DNA from: Micavibrio aeruginosavorus
Lineage (GTDB): Bacteria > Pseudomonadota > Alphaproteobacteria > Micavibrionales > Micavibrionaceae
Assembly: GCA_016184045.1 (NCBI GenBank)
Contig: JACPDM010000003.1
Span: forward strand, 1 to 37,937
Direction of reading: 5' to 3'
DNA length: 37,937 bases
Shown in pieces: positions 17,346 through 26,379 of the stretch (position 1 is the stretch's first letter; the number at the start of each line of letters is the position of its first letter). A program made the translations under genes and the position numbers. The notes under the pieces were generated by a model, which saw only the letters and a list, made by a program, of their open reading frames with translations, had not been told where the DNA came from and did no database searches.

Positions 17346-17612
17346 TTAAGGCAGGCGGAAGACCTGCATGACCTGCCGGCGCAGGACATAGTGCATCCGG
17401 ACAAATCCTTCAAATGCCAGCGCCACGTCATCGCTGTCGGGCATTTCGACAGCGATCTCGCCTTTTTCCTGATCGATACGGGTAATATGGGCGGCACAAT
17501 CCTCAAGAATACGATTGAGAACGCCAAATTCCCTGACGGAAATATCCTTGCTCGGGGCAGCGCCAGCAACGGCCTGCGCGAAAGCCTGCGTCGTTGTCAG
17601 AAGCAATTTCAT
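17346..17612 (-). CDS. Small hypothetical protein, paralog B between purE and purK
   Basis: 88 aa from the ATG at 17612, with GGAG 8 bases upstream (MKLLLTTTQAFAQAVAG). It aligns end to end with paralog A: LTTT-x2-FA-x-AVA, IxVEMPDSDDVALAF against [16 protein letters not shown], and VRMHYVLRRQV against [11 protein letters not shown]. This is a tandem duplication of one ancestral gene, with roughly 30% identity by eye. About 105 bp separates the two. It lies divergent from purK, so it may share the purK promoter region. No family recognised. Confidence 0.65.
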   Translation of the reverse strand: MKLLLTTTQAFAQAVAGAAPSKDISVREFGVLNRILEDCAAHITRIDQEKGEIAVEMPDSDDVALAFEGFVRMHYVLRRQVMQVFRLP

Positions 17613-17724
17613 CGCACCATCTCCGCAATCAAAATCAAAGCCCCGGACCATAGGCGATTTTTCATACAGATGGCAAGAGATAAACCTTTTGGCCACTACC
17701 CTGCCCCTGTGCCATCATCCGTTC

Positions 17725-18849
17725 ATGGAGATCGTCCCAACAAAAACAATTGGAATTCTGGGCGGCGGGCAGCTCGGGCGCATGACGGCGCTGGCGGCGG
17801 CGCGACTGGGCGTGCGGGTCTGCGCCTATACGGATGAAGAAGACTCCCCCATATCGCAGGTCGTCCCCTTTACCTTCGTCGGGGCTTATAACGACAAAAC
17901 AAAGCTGAAGGAATTCGCCGCCTGCGTCGATGCGATTACCTACGAATTCGAGAACATCCCGGTTGAGACCGTGCGCTTCCTGCAACAGATCAAGCCGGTT
18001 TATCCCGACGACCGCGTGCTGGAAATCGCGCAGCACCGGGCGCGCGAGAAGCAGTTCCTCAACGACATCGGCATCGAAACCGCACGCTGGGCGGCGATCA
18101 CCAAGGCGGGACAGATCGACGTGGCGATGGAGGATTTCGGCATAGACAAGGCGATCCTGAAAACCGCGCGCTTTGGCTATGACGGCAAGGGGCAGGCTTC
18201 CTTCAGCAAGGGGCAGGACGCGCGCACCGCGTGGCGCGAACTGCAAACAACAGAAGCCGTCCTTGAAGAGAAAATCGATTTCGCCTGCGAGATTTCGGTG
18301 ATCGTCGCCCGTGACAAGTTGGGCCAGACCGCGCTTTACGGCCCGATCCTCAACGAGCACAAAAACCATATCCTCGCAAAAAGCACCGTCCCTGCGCCCA
18401 TCCCCGAGCGCGTAGCGGAGAAAGCGCGCAGCCTCACGCATCTTCTGGCCGATGCGGTCGATCTGATCGGGGTTTTGTGCCTTGAGTTTTTTGTCACGTC
18501 GGATGGCCGCCTTCTGGCCAACGAAATCGCGCCGCGCCCGCATAATTCCGGTCACTGGACCATCGAGGCCTGCACCTGCTCGCAGTTCGAGCAGCAGGTC
18601 CGCACCGTCTGCGACATGCAGGTCGGCGCGCCGAACCGCCATGCGGACGCGGTGATGATCAACCTGATCGGCCCGGAGGCCCTGCGCCTCAACCGCTACA
18701 TGGAAATGCCGAACGCCAGCGTCCATCTCTACGGCAAGCTGGAAGCCCGCGAAGGCCGCAAGATGGGGCATGTCACGATCCTGACCCCGAAAAAACAGGA
18801 CGATGCCATCGAATACCGGGAACAAACCCTGAAAAATCAGGCGTCCTAG
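17725..18849 (+). CDS. purK: 5-(carboxyamino)imidazole ribonucleotide synthase (PurK)
   Basis: 374 aa from MEIVPTKTIGILGGGQLGRM; the longer track ORF starts in paralog B and lacks homology before this ATG. The ATG has no clear Shine-Dalgarno sequence. PurK is an ATP-grasp enzyme that makes N5-CAIR from AIR, bicarbonate and ATP for PurE. The pre-ATP-grasp fold (GILGGGQLGRMTALAAARLG), the lid and ATP-site region (ILKTARFGYDGKGQ) and NEIAPRPHNSGHWTIEAC are visible. Its stop shares CTAG with the stop of convergent murQ. Confidence 0.94.
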   Translation: MEIVPTKTIGILGGGQLGRMTALAAARLGVRVCAYTDEEDSPISQVVPFTFVGAYNDKTKLKEFAACVDAITYEFENIPVETVRFLQQIKPVYPDDRVLEIAQHRAREKQFLNDIGIETARWAAITKAGQIDVAMEDFGIDKAILKTARFGYDGKGQASFSKGQDARTAWRELQTTEAVLEEKIDFACEISVIVARDKLGQTALYGPILNEHKNHILAKSTVPAPIPERVAEKARSLTHLLADAVDLIGVLCLEFFVTSDGRLLANEIAPRPHNSGHWTIEACTCSQFEQQVRTVCDMQVGAPNRHADAVMINLIGPEALRLNRYMEMPNASVHLYGKLEAREGRKMGHVTILTPKKQDDAIEYREQTLKNQAS

Positions 18850-19766
18850 ATCGACGGCTTCAGCGCCCGTAAAGCCTTGCGCAGGTTGTTGTCGTTTTGC
18901 TGCAAAAGTGCCCTGCCCTCATCCGCCGTCATGCCGGTGGTCAGAAGCACGGCGAGCTTGACATTACCGCTCGCGCCGCTCAGGGCCGTTTTTGCCTCAT
19001 CCGCATCGCAGCCGGTGATATCGCGCACCATGCGTTCGGAGCGACGGCGGAGTTTTTCGTTGGTCGGTTCGACATCGACCATATGCCCGTCATAAACGCG
19101 CCCAAGGCGGATCATGATAAGGGTGGACATCATCTTAAGCGCCACCGTCTGCGCCGTCCCTGCGTTCATCCGGGTCGATCCCGCCACAGGCTCCGGCCCG
19201 CTATCAGTATGTACGGCATATTCCGCCGCGTGCAGCAGCGGCGTATCCGGGTTGCTCGCAATCCCGATAGTCAGCGCCCCGGCGGCGCGGGCGGCCTTGC
19301 ACGCGGCGACGGTAAAAGGCGTCGTGCCGCTGGCGGAGATGGCAAAGCAGACATCGTTTGCGGTGAGTTTCAGGTCTCGGATGGAGTCTTCCGCCGCCTG
19401 CACATCGTCCTCCGCCCCTTCCACCGCCTGCGTCAGCGCCTTATCCTTTCCGGCGATGACAAAGGCAAGGCGCAGGCGCGACCAGCCGAAAGTCGGCGGC
19501 AATTCCGTCCCGTCCTGCACCGCAAGACGCGCCGGAGTGCCGGAGCCGATATAAACGATGCGCCCGTTTCCGCCATCGTCCTTAAGACGTAGCGCCGCAG
19601 CCTCCGCGGCCTGCGCCATGACGGGAATGGCCTTGCGGATTGCGGAAATGCTTTTCACCTGCGCGTTAAGAATTGCGCTCAGCACCTTGTCATCGGCCCA
19701 TTCGTCGATGCCCTTGTAGCGCGGTGAGGCCTGCTCGGTTTTCGGTTTCTTCGTACCCTGTGTCAT
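18846..19766 (-). CDS. murQ: N-acetylmuramic acid 6-phosphate etherase (MurQ)
   Basis: 306 aa from the ATG at 19766; the track start at 20054 runs into fumC. MurQ cleaves the lactyl ether of MurNAc-6-P to give GlcNAc-6-P in cell-wall recycling. A SIS fold is evident: RIVYIGSGTPARLAVQDGTELPPTFGW holds the first catalytic Glu region, and VEGAEDDVQAAED holds the second. ISASGTTPFTVAACKAAR is the sugar-phosphate loop, and PEPVAGSTRMNAGTAQT is the family signature. The C-terminal part has the UBA-like helices usual in MurQ. Convergent with purK. Confidence 0.93.
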   Translation of the reverse strand: MTQGTKKPKTEQASPRYKGIDEWADDKVLSAILNAQVKSISAIRKAIPVMAQAAEAAALRLKDDGGNGRIVYIGSGTPARLAVQDGTELPPTFGWSRLRLAFVIAGKDKALTQAVEGAEDDVQAAEDSIRDLKLTANDVCFAISASGTTPFTVAACKAARAAGALTIGIASNPDTPLLHAAEYAVHTDSGPEPVAGSTRMNAGTAQTVALKMMSTLIMIRLGRVYDGHMVDVEPTNEKLRRRSERMVRDITGCDADEAKTALSGASGNVKLAVLLTTGMTADEGRALLQQNDNNLRKALRALKPSI

Positions 19767-19900
19767 GGGAGTGAGTATAAAGGTGAAAAACCTGAAATCA
19801 CCCCTTAAATTGTCATTTATTAACAAGAAGATAGCATACTGGAACCGCTGGCGGAGTTGTGCTAAACCGTTCTCCTTGTCCATCAATACAGGAAAACCCG

Positions 19901-21325
19901 ATGACCGCGCCCGCGAAAGCCTCGACCCACCCCGCCGCCACCCGCATTGAGACAGACTCCTTCGGGGAGATCGACGTTCCCGCAGACCGGTACTGGGGCG
20001 CGCAGACGCAGCGTTCGATACAGAATTTCCGCATCGGTGAAGAACGCATGCCAAAGCCGCTGGTCCGCGCCCTTGGCATCCAGAAGAAAGCCGCCGCCCT
20101 CGCGAATATGGACCTTGGCATTCTTGATACGCGCCTTGCGCAGGCGATCGTTCAGGCTGCCGATGAAATCATCGACGGCACGCTGGCCGGAGAATTTCCG
20201 CTGGTGGTCTGGCAGACCGGGTCCGGCACGCAAACAAACATGAACGCCAATGAAGTCATCTCCAACCGCGCCATTGAAATCCTCGGCGGCGAGATCGGCA
20301 GCAAAAAGCCGGTCCACCCCAACGATCACGTCAATATGGGCCAGTCGTCCAACGACTCCTTCCCGACCGTCATGCATATCGCCGCGGCGGAGCAGGTTCA
20401 CCATGAGCTCCTGCCCGCGCTGGAACACCTGCACGCGGCGCTGAACCGCAAGGCGGAGGAATTCGCATCCATCGTCAAAATCGGCCGCACCCATTTGCAG
20501 GACGCGACGCCGATGACACTGGGGCAGGAATTTTCCGGCTACACCAAGCAGATCGAATACGGCATCGCCCGTATGCAATCCGCCATGCCGCGCCTGATGC
20601 AACTGGCGCAAGGGGGAACCGCCGTCGGCACGGGCATTAACTGCAAAACCGGCTTTGCCGATAAATTCGCCTCGAAGGTCGCGGACATTACCGGGCTTGA
20701 TTTCGTCAGCGCCGAAAATAAATTCGAGGCCCTCGCCAGCCATGACGCGCTGGTCGAGCTTTCGGGAATGCTCAACGTCCTTGCGGTATCCCTGATGAAG
20801 ATCGCCAACGACATCCGCCTGCTCGGCTCCGGTCCGCGCTGCGGCATTGGCGAAATCAGCCTGCCGGAGAACGAACCTGGCTCCTCCATCATGCCGGGAA
20901 AAGTCAATCCGACCCAGTCCGAAGCCATGACCATGGTCTGCGCGCAGGTGATGGGCAACCACGTCACCGTCACCGTCGCGGGCAGCAATGGGCATTTCGA
21001 GCTGAACGTCTTCAAACCGGTGATTATCTTCAACGTACTGCAATCCATCCGCCTGCTGGCCGATGCCTGCAACAGCTTTACAGACAACTGCGTCATCGGC
21101 ATCGAAGCCAATACCGACCGCATCGCCAAGCTGCTGCATGAAAGCCTGATGCTGGTCACGGCGCTCAACCCGCATATCGGCTACGACAACGCCGCCAAAA
21201 TCGCCAAGAAGGCGCATAAGGACGGCACGACGCTGATGCAGGCGGGGATCGATCTCGGCCTTCTGACCGAGGAACAGTTCCGCCAGTGGATCAAGCCGGA
21301 AGACATGGTCAAGCCGCGGGATTGA
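19901..21325 (+). CDS. fumC: Class II fumarate hydratase (FumC)
   Basis: 474 aa from the ATG at 19901 ([22 protein letters not shown]). It interconverts fumarate and malate in the TCA cycle and is an iron-free tetramer. Signatures are [52 protein letters not shown] and the fumarase/aspartase [13 protein letters not shown] loop with its catalytic Ser. It is divergent from murQ. Its stop overlaps the start of the next small gene (TGATG). Confidence 0.97.
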   Translation: MTAPAKASTHPAATRIETDSFGEIDVPADRYWGAQTQRSIQNFRIGEERMPKPLVRALGIQKKAAALANMDLGILDTRLAQAIVQAADEIIDGTLAGEFPLVVWQTGSGTQTNMNANEVISNRAIEILGGEIGSKKPVHPNDHVNMGQSSNDSFPTVMHIAAAEQVHHELLPALEHLHAALNRKAEEFASIVKIGRTHLQDATPMTLGQEFSGYTKQIEYGIARMQSAMPRLMQLAQGGTAVGTGINCKTGFADKFASKVADITGLDFVSAENKFEALASHDALVELSGMLNVLAVSLMKIANDIRLLGSGPRCGIGEISLPENEPGSSIMPGKVNPTQSEAMTMVCAQVMGNHVTVTVAGSNGHFELNVFKPVIIFNVLQSIRLLADACNSFTDNCVIGIEANTDRIAKLLHESLMLVTALNPHIGYDNAAKIAKKAHKDGTTLMQAGIDLGLLTEEQFRQWIKPEDMVKPRD

Positions 21326-21528
21326 TGAAAAAACATTCCGTCCGCATCGCCGGTCACGCCACCAGCATCACGCTGGAAGATCCGTTCTGGGAGGCGCTGC
21401 GCGCGATCGCGGCGGAACGCGGGCAGCCCCTCAACGACCTGATCGAAGACATCGACAACAAACGCGGCAGCGACAACCTCTCCAGCGCGATCCGGGTTTT
21501 TGTGCTGAAGCATTCCAAAGGCGGATAA
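21325..21528 (+). CDS. RHH_4-type ribbon-helix-helix protein
   Basis: 67 aa. [47 protein letters not shown]... is the pattern of the RHH_4 family (ribbon-helix-helix fold, short and dimeric, probably DNA-binding). The ORF track starts 39 bases earlier inside fumC; I prefer the ATG at 21325 because it overlaps the fumC stop (TGATG) and gives the family N-terminus. Translational coupling with fumC is likely. The regulatory target is unknown. Confidence 0.85.
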   Translation: MKKHSVRIAGHATSITLEDPFWEALRAIAAERGQPLNDLIEDIDNKRGSDNLSSAIRVFVLKHSKGG

Positions 21529-21544
21529 AACCCCGCCTTTGGCC

Positions 21545-23764
21545 TTACTGCTTCAAAATCCCTTCCAGAACGCCCTTCATGATCTGCTCTTCCGGTGAAA
21601 GTTGTTTTTCAGCGGGAGCGGGAGCAGGTTCCTGCGGTTGCGGGGCCGGGGCGGCCTCACCGGAAGACGGGGCGATCTGCTGCTCCTGCACCGGGGCGGC
21701 CTGCTGCTGCGGGGTCGGCGCCGGGGCCGCCTGAACCGGAGCGGGTGCTGGCGCAGGCGCATTGCCGCCACCAAGAACGCTATTGAGCAGCGTATTGAGT
21801 TCGGGGTTCTTGTCACCCAGTTTTTCTCCGATCACCTTCTGAAGCTTCTGGTTCACGCGGGTGTTGATATAGGACTCCATCGCCTGCCCGGCGAACGTAT
21901 TGCCGGGATTGTCGAGCGGCCCCTGGAAGCGCACATCCAGATTGGGCGCGTCTTCCGGCTGGGCCAGATCAATCGTGCTGTTCATGTCGATATACCAGCG
22001 CGGCAGGGAGATCGTGCCTTTGTTGGCGATATTCGCCGTCGGCCCGGTCATTTGCAGGTTATCGAATTTCACGACCCCTTCCGCAATCGTGAACGGGCCT
22101 TCGATTTTTTCAAACGCCGTTTCCCCGCCGGAGAATGCCGCCCCGGCAAGGCCGGAAATATTGTCGAAGACCTTGTTCGTAGACACGAGAGAGCGCGACA
22201 TGGCCGCAAGATCGAAGCCCTGCACCACCACGTTCCGCCCGTTGACATCGCCCTTCCCGGTCAGGCCGGAAATCAGCGCCGCAGGGGAAATGCCGGTTGA
22301 GGACGCGTCGAGATCAAGCGACACATTGCCTCGCGCCTTGATGACCTTCGCGCCGCTGAACGATGCAGCCAGAGGCTCCAGCGCCACGTCCTTGAAATTC
22401 GATTTGACGGCAAAGCTCAAGGGGTCGCGCTCCTTGCCCGTCGATTTGAGGTTGGCCGTCAGGGCCATGGTTCCGCCATAGACCCTCGCGTCCATCTGTC
22501 CGATGTCGAGAACACCGTCTTTCAGCGTTGCGCCAAAGGCCGTATCGTTCAACACCCAGTGGCCGTATTCGACGGCCTTGGCGTTCACTTTCAGATCGAG
22601 ATTGAAAGCCTGCATCCACGCCGTATTGATGGCATTGCGCGACCAGCGCACATTCTCGCCGCTGGCTGTCACCTTGGAGGTCGCGGGAGAATTTCCCGTC
22701 GTCTTCGCGGTTTTATTTTTGCCAGAGAGAATGTCGAGAGGAACTGTCCCGGCCTGCAGATTGGCCGTGATATCAGGTTTCGCGCCTGACGTATTCGCCT
22801 TCACCGCCCCGGTCAGGTCCATGCCGCCGATCGCCGCCTTGAGGCCGGAAAGACTGTAGCCGTCAGACTCCATATTGATATTGGCGTAAACGTCCATGTC
22901 CTTGCGGATTCCGACCCCGGCCTTGTAGGCGGGGTTGAACTTCTGCGCCAGTTGCTCGAAATTCGGATGCGTAACCCGCAGCGAAAGCTTGTCCACCGCC
23001 GGTTTCGCCGCCAGCGCGTTCAGCAGCATCCCGTTCGCCTGCCCTTCCCCGCCGAGCGCCTTCGCGTTCGCATTGAACGCCAGCGCATCCGGCTTTTCGC
23101 CCGTCAGCGAAACGGAAAGATCCAGCGGCCCGAAATCCTTCGGCAATTTTTCCGTATCGACCTTGAACGATGACAGGAACGCAGCCCCGTCGCCGGTTTT
23201 TCCGCCCAGAGTAATATCGACGCCGCCAAGGCCGGGCAGGTCCTTGACCACGCCGCTGGCCCGCATCACGTTGCCTTGCGGATCGGTCAGCGAGGCTGTC
23301 TTAAGATCAAGCATCCCGCCTTTCAGCGATCCGTCAATGTCGAGCGCGCCATAGGTCACGCCCTGCATGGTCACATTTTTGAGCGCCGCCTTCAGCGTCA
23401 GATCGACCGGGAGATTGAGTTTCTTCAGGCTTTCCTGCATTGCCTGCGCCGCCGGTTTGGCCGGGGCCACGGGGGCCTGCACCTTGTCTTCCGGCTCGGC
23501 CTCGACCTTCTTGCCGGTGAAATGATCGAGATTGATATCCTGCCCGCTGATGCTCAGAGCCACATCGTCGCGCCCTGCAGGATCAAGCGTGTAGGACGAC
23601 GCGCCGAGATTGAGGGCGGTTTTGCCAAGCGACACCGCGCCGGATTCAACCGCGACGCGGCTGGCATGAACGGCCCCTTTGGCCGAAAGCGCGATCGGGT
23701 CTTTAAAGAGAGGCTGCATCGACTTGATCGTCGTTTCTGGAAGGAACGCGGACAGGAATTTCCC
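21545..23764 (-). pseudogene. AsmA-family protein, C-terminal part (after frameshift)
   Basis: About 739 codons that continue the AsmA-like protein begun at 25130, but in the +1 frame. Text from KFLSAFLPETTIKSMQPLFKDPIALSAKG onward has the alternating strand pattern and repeated TLKAALKNVTMQGVTYGALDIDGSL-type units of AsmA/TamB-like bridge proteins. The AsmA C-terminal region includes FDNISGLAGAAFSGGETAFEKIEGPFTIAEGVV. A proline/alanine/glutamine-rich tail (APAPAPAPVQAAPAPTPQQQ) ends in a conserved short helix. AsmA proteins span the periplasm and help lipid transport to the outer membrane. The track start at 23830 is out of context. Confidence 0.75.
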
Positions 23765-25130
23765 CGGCGACAACCCCCGCCTTCTCCGCCCCTTGCGAGC
23801 CGGACGCAAAGCCGAGATTGGTTGTGGCATCCAGCGTCCCGCCGCCAGGCATCTGGCCGATCTTTTCAGAAATATCGATCTGGCTGCCCTTCTTGTTCAC
23901 GGCGATTTTTACATCGCCGTATTCCGTCCCCTTGTAAGACATCCCCGCCAGCGCCAGATCGGCCTTGATATCCATCGGCACCGGGAGCTGCACCGTTTCC
24001 GGAAGGAAGGATTTGACGCCGCCGACCTTGGGCGCGTCGTTATTCGCGGCGGCCTTGACGGTCTTCACCGATTTCACCGGCATCAGGCTTTCAAGTTTGA
24101 GGATGGAGGGGCTTTGCAGAGCGGTCGTGATCTGCATCGGCGCATCTTTCACCCCCATATTGGTGACGCCGAGCGACCCGGTCGCCTCGACATCGCCAAG
24201 GGTCAACTTCATGTTCTTGACATCGGCCTGCTGCGGCTTTGCCGTCATCAACCCCTGCACCTTGAAAGGCAGCGGCGGCAGACTCGAAGCCTTGCCGCTC
24301 AGATTGGTCAGCGTTGCCGAAAGATTCCCGGTTTCAAGCGCGGTTTCACCCTGAAGGTCGAGAGTCCCGGCCGTGCCGACGACGCCGGAATAGGTCAGGC
24401 TCGCGCCGCTTGTCGGCAACTTGATAGAGGCCTGCGCGCTGATGGTTTTTGTGCCCTGATCGATCCGCCCGGTCTTCAGGTCGATATCCACTTTCTGCTT
24501 GTTCCAGACCAGATCGCCCTTGCCCAGGAACGGGCCGTTCAGGCTGTCGGCACTGAAGATCAGATTGACGTTCTCAAGCGATTGCTTCGTGCCTTTCGAT
24601 GCATCGCTATAGGCGATAGTGCCGTTTTCGATCTGCAATTTTTCCAGCGCGAATTTCCCCGCGCTCGCAGATGCGGCCTTGGGTGCTGCGCCGGAGGATT
24701 CCGCTCCCTGCGCGCCGCCTTGCGCCTTCGTCAGGACATCGGTCATCCAGAGTTTGCGCCCGTCGCGCGCGACCTCCAGCCGGATGGACGGTTCGACCAG
24801 ATTGACGCTGCGGACGCTGACCTCGCCGCGGAAAAGCGGCGCGAGGGCGACACTGACTTCAGCTTTTTTCAGGGCGATGACATTCATGTCTTCAACCCCG
24901 GCCTGCTCCTTCGGCACCTTGATCGCCAGATTTTCAATCGACACATGCGGGAACGGCAGCACTGCAAGCTGGATCTTGCCGCCGAAACTGACGTCATAGC
25001 CCGTTGCATCGGCAATCGCCTTCTGGATTTTGGGCTTGTGCTGCTCCCAGTCGATGAAGCCGGGCGCGACAACCGCCGCCCCCAGCGCCAGAACCACGAG
25101 CCCCGCGATTGCGTAGAGATATTTTCTCAC
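23703..25130 (-). pseudogene. AsmA-family protein, N-terminal part (frameshifted)
   Basis: GTG start at 25130. MRKYLYAIAGLVVLALGAAVVAPGFIDWEQHKPKIQKAIADATGYDVSFGGKIQLAVLPFPHVSIENLAIKVP is the AsmA signature: an inner-membrane anchor followed by the first bridge repeat. The genuine sequence runs to about 23765, then the frame ends with unrelated residues (PVRVPSRNDDQVDAASL). Removing one G from the run GGGG at 23762-23765 (or GGGGG at 23774-23778) joins it to the downstream frame and gives a single protein of about 1194 aa. True mutation, sequencing error and slippage cannot be told apart here. Confidence 0.8.
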
Positions 25131-25197
25131 GGCGAAAACCTTTCCAGAATGCGATCAAAAAGACGAATATGTCGTGATAATAGGAATCCACGGTGGC

Positions 25198-25225
25198 ATT
25201 TCAAAGGCAAATTCCCCTTTGAATG
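25198..25225 (-). terminator. Hairpin just after the cNMP-domain gene
   Basis: An inverted repeat, CATTCAAAGG / CCTTTGAAATG (one bulge), begins immediately after the stop codon. It has no strong T-run, so it is a weak terminator or an mRNA-stabilising hairpin. Confidence 0.3.
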
Positions 25226-25756
25226 TCACTTTTCCGTATATTTGTCCTCAAAGGATTTCACCGCTTCCAGAAACTGGTTCAGTTTCGGCAGGACGGCTTT
25301 TTGGAAACTCTCCTGCTGAACGCGGGGCAGAGATCCATGGATAATGTCATAAATATTCCGCACCACATCAAGCAGCGTTTTGACATCGGCATGGCGACTG
25401 AGCAGCGCGTTGTTGGTCTGGACAATCCGCTTCATCAGCATCGGAACGATGGCGCGCACGGTCGGGTCGCTTTTGCGCAATTTTTCCTCAAGCGTTTGGC
25501 GGGTGATGACGATAAGGTTCGTATCCTCCACCGCCTCGACCGTGGCAGAGCGTTTTTCATCGAACACCAGCGCCATCTCGCCGAAAATCTGGCCGGGGCC
25601 GAGCAGCGCAAGTTCGATATGCCGCCCGTCATGATTGACGAACACCCGCACCGATCCGGACTGGACCAGAAAGGCGCTGTTGCCCGGTTCGCCCTCGCGA
25701 ATGACGATGGTCCCTTTCGGGGCATAGCGGCGTTCGAGTATCTGGCTGTCGTTCAT
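25226..25756 (-). CDS. Cyclic-nucleotide-binding-domain protein without a DNA-binding domain
   Basis: 176 aa from the ATG at 25756 (GGAG 7 bases upstream). Residues about 10-115 form a Crp/Fnr-type cNMP-binding domain, including the phosphate-binding cassette region FGEMALVFDEKRSATVEAVED. The remaining 60 residues are helical (RHADVKTLLDVVRNIYDIIHGSL) and lack a helix-turn-helix, so it is not a classical Crp regulator. It is the last gene of the PHB cluster, 22 bp after the true end of phaB. It may sense a nucleotide and act by protein contact; that is inference. Confidence 0.82.
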   Translation of the reverse strand: MNDSQILERRYAPKGTIVIREGEPGNSAFLVQSGSVRVFVNHDGRHIELALLGPGQIFGEMALVFDEKRSATVEAVEDTNLIVITRQTLEEKLRKSDPTVRAIVPMLMKRIVQTNNALLSRHADVKTLLDVVRNIYDIIHGSLPRVQQESFQKAVLPKLNQFLEAVKSFEDKYTEK

Positions 25757-25778
25757 AAGTAAACTCCGGCCCCGGATG

Positions 25779-26355
25779 TCAGGGCATATATTGCCCGCCA
25801 TTGACGCTCATGGTCGCGCCGGTGATAAAGGCAGCCTTGTCCGAGGACAGGGATTGCGTTTTCCAGCGCCAGCGCCTTGGTGAAGCCGAGCATCCCGGCC
25901 TTGGCGGCGGCATAATTGGTCTGACCGAACTGGCCCTTCTGACCGTTAATCGAGCTGATATTGACGATGCGCCCGAATTCATGGTCGCGCATATACGGCA
26001 CGACGGCGCGGCACATGTTGAAGCATGACGTCAGGTTGGTGGCGATCACTTCGTCCCACTGGCTCTTTTTCATCTTGTGCAGGACGCCGTCGCGGGTAAT
26101 CCCGGCATTGTTGACCAGAACGGCGATCGGGCCCATCGTGTCCTCGATTTGCTTGCAGACGTTCTGGCAGGCATCAAAATCCGTCACATCGACCTTGAAC
26201 GCCGTCGCGCCCGTATCGGCTTCACATTTTTTCGCTGCGGCGTCGTTGCCGTGATAAAGGGCGGCAACCCGGAAACCGTCGCTGACAAGCTGTTTGGTAA
26301 TCGCAAGGCCGATGCCACGCGTTCCGCCGGTAACAATCGCAATTCTGTCTGACAT
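25779..26355 (-). pseudogene. phaB: Acetoacetyl-CoA reductase with internal out-of-frame deletion
   Basis: The N-terminal 167 residues are a normal PhaB/FabG-type short-chain dehydrogenase: VTGGTRGIG, VNNAG, NISSINGQKGQFGQTNYAAAKAG (catalytic Ser, Tyr and Lys present). After LALENA the frame runs into nonsense (IPVLGQGCLYHRR). The true C-terminus LSSDKAAFITGATMSVNGGQYMP is found in the next frame, ending at 25779. About 50 codons that normally carry the NTI-x-PG...T-x-M substrate loop are missing, and the deletion is out of frame. The track ORF (25753-26355) is therefore an artefact at its end. A near palindrome TGTCC-tc-GGACA sits at the junction. Either a real loss or an assembly collapse. 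Confidence 0.85.
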
Positions 26356-26379
26356 TTTAAAAATTCCCTTCCCCGGGTG

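Noticed and set aside
25753-25870. C-terminal residues IPVLGQGCLYHRR...VYL of the phaB track ORF as a natural ending, with ATGA overlap to the next gene
   Set aside because: The true PhaB C-terminus is encoded in another frame and stops at 25779, so this ending and the overlap are coincidental.
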